This document shows positions 25,512 through 33,541 of a stretch of DNA of 64,000 nucleotides, piece by piece. Source of the stretch: Isoalcanivorax indicus (GTDB taxonomy: Bacteria; Pseudomonadota; Gammaproteobacteria; Pseudomonadales; Alcanivoracaceae); NCBI RefSeq assembly GCF_003259185.1, contig NZ_QGMP01000001.1, forward strand, positions 806,001 to 870,000, in the 5' to 3' direction. The stretch's first letter is position 1, and each line of letters begins with the position of its first letter. Both the position numbers and the translations under genes were made by a program. Below the pieces are notes generated by a model. The model was given only the letters and a program-made list of their open reading frames with translations, was not told where the DNA came from and did no database searches.

Positions 25512-26575
25512 AATATGATTCCATTTCTATTCGGCATGTCAGTTTTGAGCGCGACGTCCTCTGCTTTCAATCTCAATATTGATTTATAGCAAGGAGGTCG
25601 ACTTTCGTGCGGCTCCTCTTGCATGGGATATTTGTGTCCGGCCGCCCAGGCTCTGCATGGGATTCTCTCCGTTTTATTCCAGTGTCATTCTTCGGTTACA
25701 ACTCGGGTATGCGCTGGATCGATTAACTAATGCTCATTAAGGCATTTCTGCCGGAAGTGTCTTAGAATGATTTAATATCTGCATGTTATTCGGGCTAGAT
25801 CAGAGGCGGTCGCACTACGGGCTCGTGCAACCAGATCAGCGTGTCCTTGCTGCAGAACGTTTTACCAGTGTCAACGCGGAGAGCGTGAGGAAGATCTGGC
25901 CTAGACTGACCAAATCGTGGATGTGTCTCATCTTGGTACCTTGGTGTCGCGCTCAACAGCAATGGTAACTGCTTCATAGGTACGCCATACACGGTCATAG
26001 GACATTTTGGCGTGCGGCCATTGCCCATGCGTTCTAATTCGAAATCTGTTGGGTGGGATCGATCTTCCGCCAGGTAGCTAAAGGGGTGGAGGTGCGAATT
26101 TGAGATACTCCTGCCTTTCGAAGTAGAACTTGAAAGTCGTGCATTGCATCACGTCCGTCAACACGCTTGTTCCTCACCAGAAGCCATTCCCAGTGTGGTT
26201 TCAGGTAAACCATCACGGCCACATACCATCCAGTGATGGTCCAGCACGCGACTATCCGTTCGCAAACGCCCCATTCCGGTTTGACGCAGGCTGAGATTGT
26301 AAAGCGCTGCGCCGCCTGAATCTCCTTCGGTTGCTTGTTATTTGGTGCTCTCTGGCCTCTGGTTTGGTTCCCGGAGTTATTGGCTGGGCTATGCAAAGTC
26401 CTGCTTTATCCGTAGATTCATCAAAAGCGTGCCGGTCTTAGCCTGATTAAGTGGGTCTATGACTTGATTCGGTCTTTGGTGAATCGCTTCTTGATACCTA
26501 ATCTGCTCGTCGGGTGAGTTACACAACAAAGCAAGGTGCCGTTAACGCGGAGGGGTCGGGGAACTATGTGGTCCG
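25512..26575. other. Long stretch without a convincing gene
   Basis: About 1.06 kb between two terminators. Short open frames occur on both strands (for example 26034-26396 on the minus strand), but none has a ribosome site, a recognisable domain or a consistent codon pattern. Base composition is mixed. It looks like decayed, possibly mobile, DNA; translations in all minus-strand frames of 25.8-26.4 kb gave no transposase I could identify. Confidence 0.5.
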
Positions 26576-26601
26576 TAAAAAAGCCCCGCGATTTCGGGGC
26601 T
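26576..26601 (-). terminator. Rho-independent terminator of the cysteine-rich protein gene
   Basis: On the minus strand AGCCCCG/CGGGGCT form a 7-bp stem with a 6-nt loop, followed by TTTTTT. It is 69 bases past the stop of the exported cysteine-rich protein. Confidence 0.88.
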
Positions 26602-26669
26602 GGTAGGAAGGTGCCCAGCAACCGTCTAAGGTAAAGGGACGGAGCTGGGCGCAATTCAAATACTAGTTA

Positions 26670-27365
26670 TCAATGAATATCCAGTGAGGTGGCATTGGTA
26701 ATGCTGAGGGTGCCATTCACGGTGCAACCAAGATCATTTTCGTCGCAGTCATAAAAGGCTGAGTTGAAATTGAAGTTGGCGCCTACGCCCGGGGTGAATA
26801 CCACGTCATGGACGTGTCCGTCTCTGACACGTGAGATACCAAGAACCGTGATGTCGATTTCACCAAAATTGCCGGTGTAGGTGGACGCGTTCGGGTCATA
26901 CGGAATGAAGTTGTCGCAATCATCCGTAAACGGGCAGTGGTTTGAGATTGTAGAATCTTTCGCCAGCCACGGGAAGTTACCCAAGCCAACGGTGCCACAA
27001 GGGAAAGATCCGGTTACGCTGGATGAGTTCACTTGTACACCGATGCGCCAGTCGCCGTTGGAGTCTTGGCATTTTTTAACTTTGCCGCCAAGGTTCAAGG
27101 TGCAGTTCAGGTTCAGGCCGCTACAGGAAAGGGCTGATGCACCACTGAACTGGAAGTCCGCGCCGGTTGTGGGCAGGCCCTTCCATTCGTCTGCTCCAGA
27201 GCCGTCACCGTTGAAGTGGAATGTGTTACCACTTACCACCGCTTCGATACAGGGGGCCGGGCCACCCGGAGAGGGGCACGGGCCTGGATTCCACGCCATC
27301 GCCAAGCTGGAAAGTGACCATGCCGCGACGCCCAAGAGCGTTGAAAGTGCGAGTTTCATCTTCAT
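26670..27365 (-). CDS. Exported cysteine-rich protein, possibly PraB-like
   Basis: 231-residue secreted protein with a signal peptide (about residues 1-23, ending SLAMA). The mature part has ten cysteines (CPSPGGPAPC, SCSGLNLNC, KKCQD, FPCGTV, HCPFTDDC, YDCDENDLGC) and many Gly, Asn and Thr residues, which suggests a disulfide-bonded beta-rich fold. The pattern FPCGTVGLGNFPW recalls PraA/PraB proteins that promote alkane oxidation in Pseudomonas, but that link is weak. The second ATG (27365) is taken as start because AAGGAG is nine bases before it. A DsbC-like isomerase is encoded just upstream on the same strand. Confidence 0.7.
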   Translation of the reverse strand: MKMKLALSTLLGVAAWSLSSLAMAWNPGPCPSPGGPAPCIEAVVSGNTFHFNGDGSGADEWKGLPTTGADFQFSGASALSCSGLNLNCTLNLGGKVKKCQDSNGDWRIGVQVNSSSVTGSFPCGTVGLGNFPWLAKDSTISNHCPFTDDCDNFIPYDPNASTYTGNFGEIDITVLGISRVRDGHVHDVVFTPGVGANFNFNSAFYDCDENDLGCTVNGTLSITNATSLDIH

Positions 27366-27581
27366 GATTATCATCTCCTTGATTGTTGGTATTTCGTGTG
27401 TTGCGAGACCAATGTAGCAATACTTTTAGGTCTTGTTACCGCTTATCCAATGGTTTTGTCTTTGTGTTTTTTCTATTCTCTTTTTGGTCAATGATTTAAA
27501 CAAAAACATCTTCGAATATGTGGCATAGTGCCATCACTTTATGAGCTGCCGGCTGTCCATGGTTGGCGTAGGGAATAGGTA

Positions 27582-28313
27582 TTAATTCAGAGTGCCGGCC
27601 AGTACCTGATCTGGGGTCATGTAGCCGCCTAGGCTTCTTCCGTCCTGATCATAAACTGAGGGAGTCCCTCGAACGCCAATGGATTGCGCCATAGTGTAAT
27701 GCTCGGCGATCGGCGCGCGGCAAGGCATTACCTTTTGTGTGAGTGGACTGCCAGCCTTTACTTCCGTTATGGCGGCGTGTTGGTCCTCAGAGCACCAGAT
27801 CCTGGCCATGGTGTCGGCGACTGGCGCAGTCAGGCCAGATCGCGGCAACGCCAGGTAATGCACGGTAACGCCACGTTCGTTGAACTCTGCTATATTCTTG
27901 TGGAAGTTTCTGCAATAGCCGCAACTTGTGTCGGTGAATACATAGATCTCGCGGACCTGATTCCCGTTGGCCGGAAACGTGATCATCGTCGCTGGGTCGA
28001 GCTCGCTGAACATGCGAGCACGCTCCTGCCTTACCCGGTCTTCGGTGAGATCTACCATGGTGTCTTCCTGAAAGGCCAAAAGTCTGCCAGAGAACAGGTG
28101 GTCGCTTCCGCGCGGTGCGTAGAGAAACTCGCCGTTACTGAGCTGGATCTCCTTGACACCTTCAATGGGGCTATCGGTCACGCTCTCTACGCTCAGCCCC
28201 GGGTTGGTGATCGCCAGTACCTTTGTGACCCGCTCCTTAAGATCAGCATTAGCCAGATACGGTAGCGTTAAAGTAATGAGTAGTACATTGATAATGCAGG
28301 CGTACCTTTTCAT
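27582..28313 (-). CDS. DsbC-like periplasmic thiol:disulfide isomerase
   Basis: 243-residue periplasmic protein. Signal peptide about residues 1-23 (PYLANA), a DsbC/G-type dimerisation region, and a thioredoxin fold with the active site C131-G-Y-C134, preceded by the usual VFTDTS strand. The cis-proline loop is RGTPSVY near residue 214. It would shuffle wrong disulfide bonds in exported proteins. The ATG at 28313 follows GGGGAG. It lies 29 bases after the FKBP gene on the same strand and upstream of the ten-cysteine protein, a natural client. It appears to be an extra copy rather than the usual dsbC, which normally sits beside recJ or xerD. Confidence 0.85.
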   Translation of the reverse strand: MKRYACIINVLLITLTLPYLANADLKERVTKVLAITNPGLSVESVTDSPIEGVKEIQLSNGEFLYAPRGSDHLFSGRLLAFQEDTMVDLTEDRVRQERARMFSELDPATMITFPANGNQVREIYVFTDTSCGYCRNFHKNIAEFNERGVTVHYLALPRSGLTAPVADTMARIWCSEDQHAAITEVKAGSPLTQKVMPCRAPIAEHYTMAQSIGVRGTPSVYDQDGRSLGGYMTPDQVLAGTLN

Positions 28314-28342
28314 GGGTCTCCCCTTCTTCAACATAGTGGTTA

Positions 28343-29053
28343 TCAGCTGTTGTCGATGACTTCGAGCAGCTCAAGTTCGTAGATCATGGTGGATTGTGGT
28401 AGCACTTCGTCGCCTCGGCCGCGATCTCCGAAGGCAAGCTCGGGCGGCAGGGCGATTCGCCATTTTTCACCTTCTCGCATCTGTAGCAGCGCCTCCTGCC
28501 AACCTGGAAGCGCCATGCCCAAGCGCATGAGCATGCCATCACCTTGTGCCAGGCTGCTCTCTATCACGGTGCCATCATGCAGTGCGCCTACGTAATGAAT
28601 GCGCACTGCATCGCGGGGGCCTGGCGTGGCGCCGTTGGTGGAGGTGGTCAGGCGTTCATACTGTAGGCCACTCGGCAGCACTTCTACGTTTGGCTGGTTT
28701 CGATGCTCTTCAAGAAAGGCACGGCCTGCTGCTTCATTGCGAGCGATCTCCTGCTTTCTTTCTTCCGCCTGCCGTTGAGTGACTTCCTCCTGGTAGATGT
28801 CGGAGGCTGCTCGCGCCGCTTCCTCATCAAGCATAAGCTCATTGCCTTTCAGCTTGTCGCGCAGTGCCTGAAGAAAGAGGTCTTCGTCAAGATAGTTGGC
28901 GGAGAGCAGGTTGCCGATCTGCATGCCCAGGAACATACCTGCGGCATAGGACGCTCTCTCCTGGTTTGATTCAAGTTCAGTGGTCTCGACGGGCTTCTGA
29001 CTGCAGCCTGCGAGCAAGGCAACGGACAGGGCACCAAAGATAGCGGCTTTCAT
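28343..29053 (-). CDS. FKBP-type peptidyl-prolyl isomerase lipoprotein
   Basis: 236-residue lipoprotein: signal MKAAIFGALSVALLAGC with Cys17 as lipid site. Residues about 30-120 are helical and resemble the dimerisation domain of Mip/FkpA proteins, and residues about 125-232 form the FKBP domain with VRIHYVGALHDGTVIESS, LPGWQEALLQM and the final YELELLEV. It would catalyse proline isomerisation in the periplasm. It is followed by the DsbC-like gene, so the pair looks like a small operon for envelope protein folding. Start at 29053 follows AGGAG. Confidence 0.9.
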   Translation of the reverse strand: MKAAIFGALSVALLAGCSQKPVETTELESNQERASYAAGMFLGMQIGNLLSANYLDEDLFLQALRDKLKGNELMLDEEAARAASDIYQEEVTQRQAEERKQEIARNEAAGRAFLEEHRNQPNVEVLPSGLQYERLTTSTNGATPGPRDAVRIHYVGALHDGTVIESSLAQGDGMLMRLGMALPGWQEALLQMREGEKWRIALPPELAFGDRGRGDEVLPQSTMIYELELLEVIDNS

Positions 29054-29217
29054 ATCTTCTCCTGGTTTGTTGTTCGCTTTTGGTAAATATTTCCTTTAAA
29101 TCACGCAAGATGATATACACTTTGTTATGCGTGTAAAAACAATGAAAGTGATATCAAAATGATGTCATGTATATCGTAAGTCGTTGTCTTTTCGTGCTTT
29201 CAAAAATGGAGATAAGT

Positions 29218-30036
29218 ATGGATGCGAAGAAGATTTTCCATACATGCATGTTTATATTGGCTTTATTGTTTTTGTCTCTGATTTTCATTCATATGAAGAT
29301 GAACAGTGGCACGAATAATGCGGAACCCTCTGCCATTAAAATAGATGGCAAGATGCCATTACGAGATGAATCTGAGGCCGCCCCGGGCACTCGTTCCGAG
29401 GTAGCCCCTGCAAGCGTATCCCCGCCTTCCCAAGCCGTTGGAGGCGACGATCTGAAGTTGCTGGCGGTTTTCCAGGCCTACAGCAAGTTGGCATCGGTGG
29501 TGATCTTGAAAGAGGGGCATGGTGCATACCGCTATCGCATAGGTGATGCGCTACCTGATGGGCGTGTGCTTGCCGGGATACTGCCGACAAAGGTAATCAT
29601 TAACGATCATGGCGAGCAGATAACACTGCGTATGGCGTTATCGAGCAGCCAGCACGGGCGTGCCGAGGCGCCTGCAGCTCGTGCCGATGCGCCGCCCGCG
29701 CGAACTGATGGTGATTCCCGAATGTCCTGGCAGGTTGTGGACGCTCTGAGGCGACTCGATCTGAGTCCTGTCAGCGAGCACTCAGCGGATGGTTATCTGG
29801 TAGGTGAGAATTTCCCCGCCGAGGGGACAGAAGGGCTTGGTGTGAAGCCGGGTGATGTTGTTGTATCAGTGAATGGCTATCCCGTGGGTGAATACGATAG
29901 CGACTATCTTGTATGGCTCTCGTTCAGGGAGAATTATCGTGCGAGTGTGCTGATACGCCGTGAGAACGGCGAGGAGTTTACCGTTAACTTCCCGGAGGAC
30001 ATGCCCGCCGCCAATTTGCCGGAGCAGGCCCGGTAG
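29218..30036 (+). CDS. Orphan GspC-like protein with PDZ domain
   Basis: 272-residue inner-membrane protein arranged like the type II secretion component GspC: a short cytoplasmic N terminus, one membrane helix (about residues 8-26), a linker rich in Pro, Ser and Ala, a homology-region-like segment (LLAVFQAYSKLASVVIL to QITLRMAL, about 75-142), a second linker, and a C-terminal PDZ domain (about 170-265, GLGVKPGDVVVSVNGYPVGE). GspC passes substrates to the outer-membrane secretin. No other gsp gene is in the window, so it either serves a distant system or has a separate role. It diverges from the FKBP gene. The ATG at 29218 follows GGAG. Confidence 0.75.
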   Translation: MDAKKIFHTCMFILALLFLSLIFIHMKMNSGTNNAEPSAIKIDGKMPLRDESEAAPGTRSEVAPASVSPPSQAVGGDDLKLLAVFQAYSKLASVVILKEGHGAYRYRIGDALPDGRVLAGILPTKVIINDHGEQITLRMALSSSQHGRAEAPAARADAPPARTDGDSRMSWQVVDALRRLDLSPVSEHSADGYLVGENFPAEGTEGLGVKPGDVVVSVNGYPVGEYDSDYLVWLSFRENYRASVLIRRENGEEFTVNFPEDMPAANLPEQAR

Positions 30037-30047
30037 TCAGGGTCTCC

Positions 30048-30704
30048 CTAGCCCGCTTCCTCCTCCGCCAGCTTCTCCTGGACCATCGCCTCGAAACACC
30101 GAGACCCGGTCAGGCCGCCGCTGCACAAGGCGCTTTCGATATGGCGGATCTCATCCGCACTGAGCCCCCCGGCCAGGTAATGTCGATAGTTCTCAATGCG
30201 CTCCCGCCGATCTCGCCCGAGCGCTGCATAGTCTTCATGATTATCCAGCCAGTCCGCCGACGACTTGCCCACCCGCAGGCGGTAGCTGCTATAGGGGTAC
30301 TGGTGCGGTGCGCGGGCCAGGCCAGCCAGCGCCGGCAGGCGCTCGATGTAGTGCATCGTCGCCAGCAGCCACTGCCCGGGTTGAACCGGGCTTGACCGGA
30401 AGCGGCGCTCCCAGGGCGACTGGCCTTCCAGATGTCGTATGCCGCGTGTTACGCGACAGGACAGCGCCTTCACGAACGTCGAGAGGATGTCTGCCTCGGA
30501 AGTGGGTGTCACGAGCAGATGTATCCGGTCTGGCAGTATCGCCCAGGCATGCACGTGAACCGGATGGTTATTCCGCAGAGTGTGCAGGTGGCCAATACAG
30601 CGGGTGAAATCAATCCGCCGACGCAGCAGGTCCGTTCTGTAAGCCGTCTTCCTGACGATATGATGAGGAACGCCAGGGACGAGCAATCGATCTTTCTCCG
30701 ACAT
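30048..30704 (-). CDS. RAYT-like Y1 transposase, active site altered
   Basis: 218-residue member of the REP-associated tyrosine transposase family, single-strand nucleases that mobilise palindromic repeats. GVPHHIVRKT, AWAILPDRIHLLV, SPWERRFRSS and MHYIERLPALAGLA follow the family order. The expected His-x-His metal motif (usually NHVH) reads D59-R60-I61-H62, so the first histidine is lost; the candidate catalytic tyrosine Y119 remains. It is therefore probably inactive as a nuclease or has been taken for another purpose. The start at 30704 follows GGGGGG. No obvious repeat elements flank it. Confidence 0.8.
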   Translation of the reverse strand: MSEKDRLLVPGVPHHIVRKTAYRTDLLRRRIDFTRCIGHLHTLRNNHPVHVHAWAILPDRIHLLVTPTSEADILSTFVKALSCRVTRGIRHLEGQSPWERRFRSSPVQPGQWLLATMHYIERLPALAGLARAPHQYPYSSYRLRVGKSSADWLDNHEDYAALGRDRRERIENYRHYLAGGLSADEIRHIESALCSGGLTGSRCFEAMVQEKLAEEEAG

Positions 30705-31146
30705 GCTATTCCCCCCAACAAACGTTGGACGTCCCAACTGTACTCGCTGGTTCGGGGAAGGCCAGAGTAAGAAAAGTGAATCTTATTTTTCCTTTTTAGT
30801 GTGTTTGGCTATTTTAACGGCAATAAATGGAAATCGAAGATTAACTGAATATGCGGTATGAGTGAGATGCCGGCCAGATCAACGGAGATAAGGCCATAAA
30901 CTCCAGCACACGATTCGGGTCAGGTCTCCCATTTCACATGAGCTTCTGGCATATGCCGCTAAAAGTCCCCACTTTGGGCTTGAGCGGTCTGATGACCTCT
31001 GCAATGGGGGTTCTCGCCGGGATCTGCTTACACAACAAATCATAAAATGCCTACGCGGAATAAAGAGTGCGCTTACAGCCAAACTTGGTTGGCGCAGGCA
31101 AGCTGATCACCCTATGGCTTGTATACGGCATTGCCGTACTGTTGCT
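30705..31146. other. AT-rich intergenic stretch
   Basis: About 440 bases between the RAYT-like gene and the toxin remnant. Apart from short T- and A-rich runs near 30.78-30.84 kb and the palindrome at 31124-31138, nothing was recognised. It has the look of accessory DNA. Confidence 0.45.
31124..31138. promoter_or_regulatory. Candidate operator of a toxin-antitoxin locus
   Basis: Palindrome TACGGC-ATT-GCCGTA located eight bases before the toxin remnant's ATG, where toxin-antitoxin operons usually carry the antitoxin binding site. Confidence 0.45.
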
Positions 31147-31278
31147 ATGCTGTTTATCGAAGCGTCGTTGTTCACCCGCTTGCTGCCTGAGTACCTGGCC
31201 GATGATGACTATGCCTCCTTGCAGCGGTTCTTGTACTTGTACCCGGCTGCAGGTTCGGTTGTTCCTGGGACGGGATGA
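31147..31278 (+). pseudogene. Truncated RelE/HigB-type toxin
   Basis: 43-codon remnant beginning MLFIEASLFTRLLPEYLADD and continuing YASLQRFLYLYPAAGSVVPGTG before a stop (broken here for length). This is the N-terminal third of RelE/HigB-like toxins of about 100 residues, which typically continue with GGxRKxRW after PGTG. The C-terminal part with the catalytic basic residues is missing, so the toxin should be dead. Its stop overlaps an in-frame ATG of the antitoxin (ATGA). Confidence 0.75.
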
Positions 31279-31286
31279 AATCCGAG

Positions 31287-31586
31287 ATGTCTGACAAAAC
31301 ACCAGAGCGCGATCTGGGGGCTGAGATTCTGGAGGGGCTGGCCGAGATTAAGCGTTTTCGGCGCGGGGAGCGTGTGCTCAAGGTGGCCCGCCTGTCGCAA
31401 CCATCACCGCCGCAACAGATCCGAAAGCGCCTTGCGCTCTCACAATCTGCCTTTGCGGCATTGATGGGGGTTAGTGTGCGCACTCTTCAGGACTGGGAGC
31501 AGGGCCGCAGAGCGCCACAAGGCCCCGCGTTGGCGCTACTGCGGATAGCTGAGCAGTATCCTGATGTGTTTGTGAATATTCACTAG
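31287..31586 (+). CDS. NadS/HigA-type antitoxin (HTH)
   Basis: 99-residue antitoxin-like regulator. The C-terminal half is an XRE/Cro helix-turn-helix: IRKRLALSQSAFAALMGVSV, then RTLQDWEQGRRAPQGPALAL, very close to NadS-family antitoxins, while the N-terminal half (ILEGLAEIKRF, then RRGE) is the usual toxin-wrapping region. The Met at 31287 is taken as start; an upstream ATG at 31275 overlaps the toxin stop. Since the toxin is truncated, it is an orphan antitoxin that may still repress its promoter or protect against a related toxin elsewhere. Confidence 0.8.
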   Translation: MSDKTPERDLGAEILEGLAEIKRFRRGERVLKVARLSQPSPPQQIRKRLALSQSAFAALMGVSVRTLQDWEQGRRAPQGPALALLRIAEQYPDVFVNIH

Positions 31587-31612
31587 GAACCCTAGTCAGG
31601 GAGTGGTTGTGA

Positions 31613-31699
31613 CTAGCTAGCAGCCTCACTCTCCCGCAGCGCCTGGTAAGGGTAGTCGAGTATCAGGTTCTTGAAATTCTGGTCATGGCTGTCCGGCAT
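31613..31699 (-). pseudogene. N-terminal fragment of an Rpn/PD-(D/E)XK-type protein
   Basis: 28-codon fragment MPDSHDQNFKNLILDYPYQ followed by ALRESEAAS and a stop. The beginning matches the N terminus of Rpn-like, transposase-related PD-(D/E)XK nucleases (SHDxxFKxLxLDYP), which are about 250-330 residues, so over 90 percent is missing. AAGGA stands nine bases before the ATG. It lies back to back with the toxin-antitoxin remnant, and both were probably cut by the same deletion. Confidence 0.55.
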
Positions 31700-31840
31700 C
31701 GGGCTGTCATCCTTGATCGTCGCCGTGATGTGTTTGGGCAGCGATGATCATGCCGAGCTGACAGCCTGGTGTCTGTCAGCCTGGACGGATGATGCTTGTA
31801 GGCAGGTTGCCACGGTTGTCTCGCAAAAAATGAACCGAGT

Positions 31841-32224
31841 TCACTTCTTGTGACGCTTCAGCATCATGGCCATGTCGATCAGTATTGCGCGCTGGGCCTC
31901 GCTGAGTTCGCTGAAGTGGGGTTTCAGGCGCATCAGGTCGTTATGCCAGTCCGGTGCCCGCATCGCTCGGTTTTTGCCGGGCGGGCGCCGACTCTCCAGT
32001 TCCAGATACAGGCTGGACACCTGGGTTTCCAGGGCGGCCGCCAAGTTGCCCAGGCATGCAACGGAAGGCTTCTGCAGGCCGCGCTCGATGCGCGACAGGT
32101 TGCTGGCGTCGGTGCCGGCGGTAAAGGCCACATCCTCCAGGGTTTCCTTGCGGGCTTCCCGGCGTTCTTTCAGGATGTGGCCGATATGCAGGTCTGTGGG
32201 CGCTGGCTTGGGTGTCTTAGTCAT
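31841..32224 (-). CDS. XRE-family transcriptional regulator
   Basis: 127-residue DNA-binding protein. The helix-turn-helix is at about residues 14-70 (HILKERREARKETLEDVAFT and DASNLSRIERGLQKPSVACL), followed by a helical tail LSEAQRAILIDMAMMLKR that is common in phage- and element-borne XRE proteins and may mediate dimerisation. Its start overlaps the stop of the upstream gene by eight bases, so the two are co-translated. The perfect palindrome at 32631-32655 ahead of the operon is a likely binding site. Confidence 0.82.
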   Translation of the reverse strand: MTKTPKPAPTDLHIGHILKERREARKETLEDVAFTAGTDASNLSRIERGLQKPSVACLGNLAAALETQVSSLYLELESRRPPGKNRAMRAPDWHNDLMRLKPHFSELSEAQRAILIDMAMMLKRHKK

Positions 32225-32564
32225 CGGAGAACAGCGCCTCGAATTCCTCCTGGGTCAGGCAGGCCTTGTGGCTGCCGATCAGCACATCCGCCAGCCAGTT
32301 GAGCCGGGTTTCGAGCAGCTTCTTCGAGAGCAGCAGGGCCATGCTGTTGATCATCCCGCGTTGGTAGCGTTGCTGGATATCCCAGAGTATCTGCCGACGT
32401 TCCAGCGGGAAATCCTCGCCGAGCCGATAGTTGATCATGGCCTCGAACTCGCGCCGCGCCAGGGCACGCAGATCAAGGGGTTCGGGATTTTCGGGCAAGG
32501 CGCTGTTGAGCGCAACAATCAATCGTTCGAACTCACCCTTGCTCAGACGTCTTCCGTGGTTCAT
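32217..32564 (-). CDS. Protein of unknown function, partner of the XRE gene
   Basis: 115-residue, largely helical, charged protein that I do not recognise (RLSKGEFERLIVALNSALP, RREFEAMINYRLGEDFPLE, then a leucine-rich SMALLLSKKLLETRLNWLAD). No membrane segment or metal motif. GAGGGGG stands nine bases before the ATG. Being first in an operon with an overlapping XRE gene, it takes the place of the toxin in reverse-order systems such as HigBA, but this is only an analogy; it could equally be an anti-repressor. Confidence 0.65.
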   Translation of the reverse strand: MNHGRRLSKGEFERLIVALNSALPENPEPLDLRALARREFEAMINYRLGEDFPLERRQILWDIQQRYQRGMINSMALLLSKKLLETRLNWLADVLIGSHKACLTQEEFEALFSDD

Positions 32565-32630
32565 CTGGAGGTCCCCCTCTTGTCCATGTTCCCGGATTAT
32601 TGCAGAGGGGGGCAGGCAACCCTATCGAAA

Positions 32631-32655
32631 TTTATGAAAAGCAGCTTTTCATAAA
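32631..32655. promoter_or_regulatory. Perfect 25-bp palindrome, probable XRE operator
   Basis: Arms TTTATGAAAAGC and GCTTTTCATAAA around one central A, 66 bases upstream of the first gene of the XRE operon. Size and symmetry fit a dimeric repressor site. Confidence 0.65.
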
Positions 32656-32706
32656 ATGGCGGCCCATGGTGGGCCGCCGGGATGCGCTGGCGCCAGCGAA
32701 GGGGTG

Positions 32707-33411
32707 TCAGTGAATGCTCGAAAGGCTCCCCCAGGCACCGAAGGCGTAGCGGCTGTCATGGCCTTTTGGGGGGCAGTCGATGTACTCCATATCGAACTCC
32801 CGCGGATCGGTAAACAGCAGATCCCGTGCCATTTTCTCCACCGCAAGCAGCGAGGCGCGGTGGTCATGCTCCACGCCGAGCTCGCTCCCCGCGACGTTGC
32901 TGACCAGAATCTTGCTCATGTAACCACCCATCTGGCGTGCATAGTCCATCATCCTGACGTCGATACCGTTCAGGCAGGTCGCAGAGGTGTGTTCCAGAAG
33001 CAACGACATGGCCATGGGCTTCGGGCCGCGCCGCTGACCGAACAGGATGGGAGTGTGGTGATACTTTTTGTAACAAAGACTGCGTTCGATGAACGCTTCC
33101 ATGCATTTTGAGTAGCTGTGCCAGTACAGCCGGGAGCAGAGCACGATGCCGTCGGCCTGCATCATCTCGTTACCGAGAAGGTGATACAGGCCGTCGCGAA
33201 TACGGCAGGGTGACGCGCCATCACAATGGCCGCAGCGCGCCAGCATGTCGGGAATGATTTCCGGAAGGAAACGAAGATTGACGTAGCAGTCTGCTGCAAT
33301 AGCGCCGCGCAGTGCGGCGCGCGCCAGTTGCAGTACGCCGTCGTCGAGCCTGTCGTTCCCCATAAGGACAAGAATTCTGCGCCCGGGGGCGCGATTCGGT
33401 TCCATGTGCAT
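32707..33411 (-). CDS. Flavodoxin-fold NAD(P)H-dependent oxidoreductase
   Basis: 234-residue protein resembling iron-sulfur flavoproteins and NADPH-dependent FMN reductases: ILVLMGNDRLDDGVLQLARA for the FMN phosphate loop (degenerate), C-x2-C-x6-C (CGHCDGASPC), then MQADGIVLCSRLYWHSYS, in the place of the usual ADGIIxxxPVYxGxxS, and MEAFIERS. The cysteines suggest a metal or disulfide. The ATG at 33411 is chosen, with AAGGGG eight bases before. It diverges from the small RNA candidate and the LysR gene. Confidence 0.72.
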   Translation of the reverse strand: MHMEPNRAPGRRILVLMGNDRLDDGVLQLARAALRGAIAADCYVNLRFLPEIIPDMLARCGHCDGASPCRIRDGLYHLLGNEMMQADGIVLCSRLYWHSYSKCMEAFIERSLCYKKYHHTPILFGQRRGPKPMAMSLLLEHTSATCLNGIDVRMMDYARQMGGYMSKILVSNVAGSELGVEHDHRASLLAVEKMARDLLFTDPREFDMEYIDCPPKGHDSRYAFGAWGSLSSIH

Positions 33412-33541
33412 GATAGTTACCCCTTGATAGCATTTTGCCACTATTTTTATCGTTCCGAACCCTTGCTATGGTGGCGATGTCACTGGAGCGAAAGCGCCCG
33501 GCGCATCACCGCTGGATCACTCTGGCAGGCATAATAAGGGC

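Noticed and set aside
26034-26396. Possible transposase on the minus strand
   Set aside because: No ribosome site, no catalytic motif and no terminal repeats could be seen; treated as decayed sequence.
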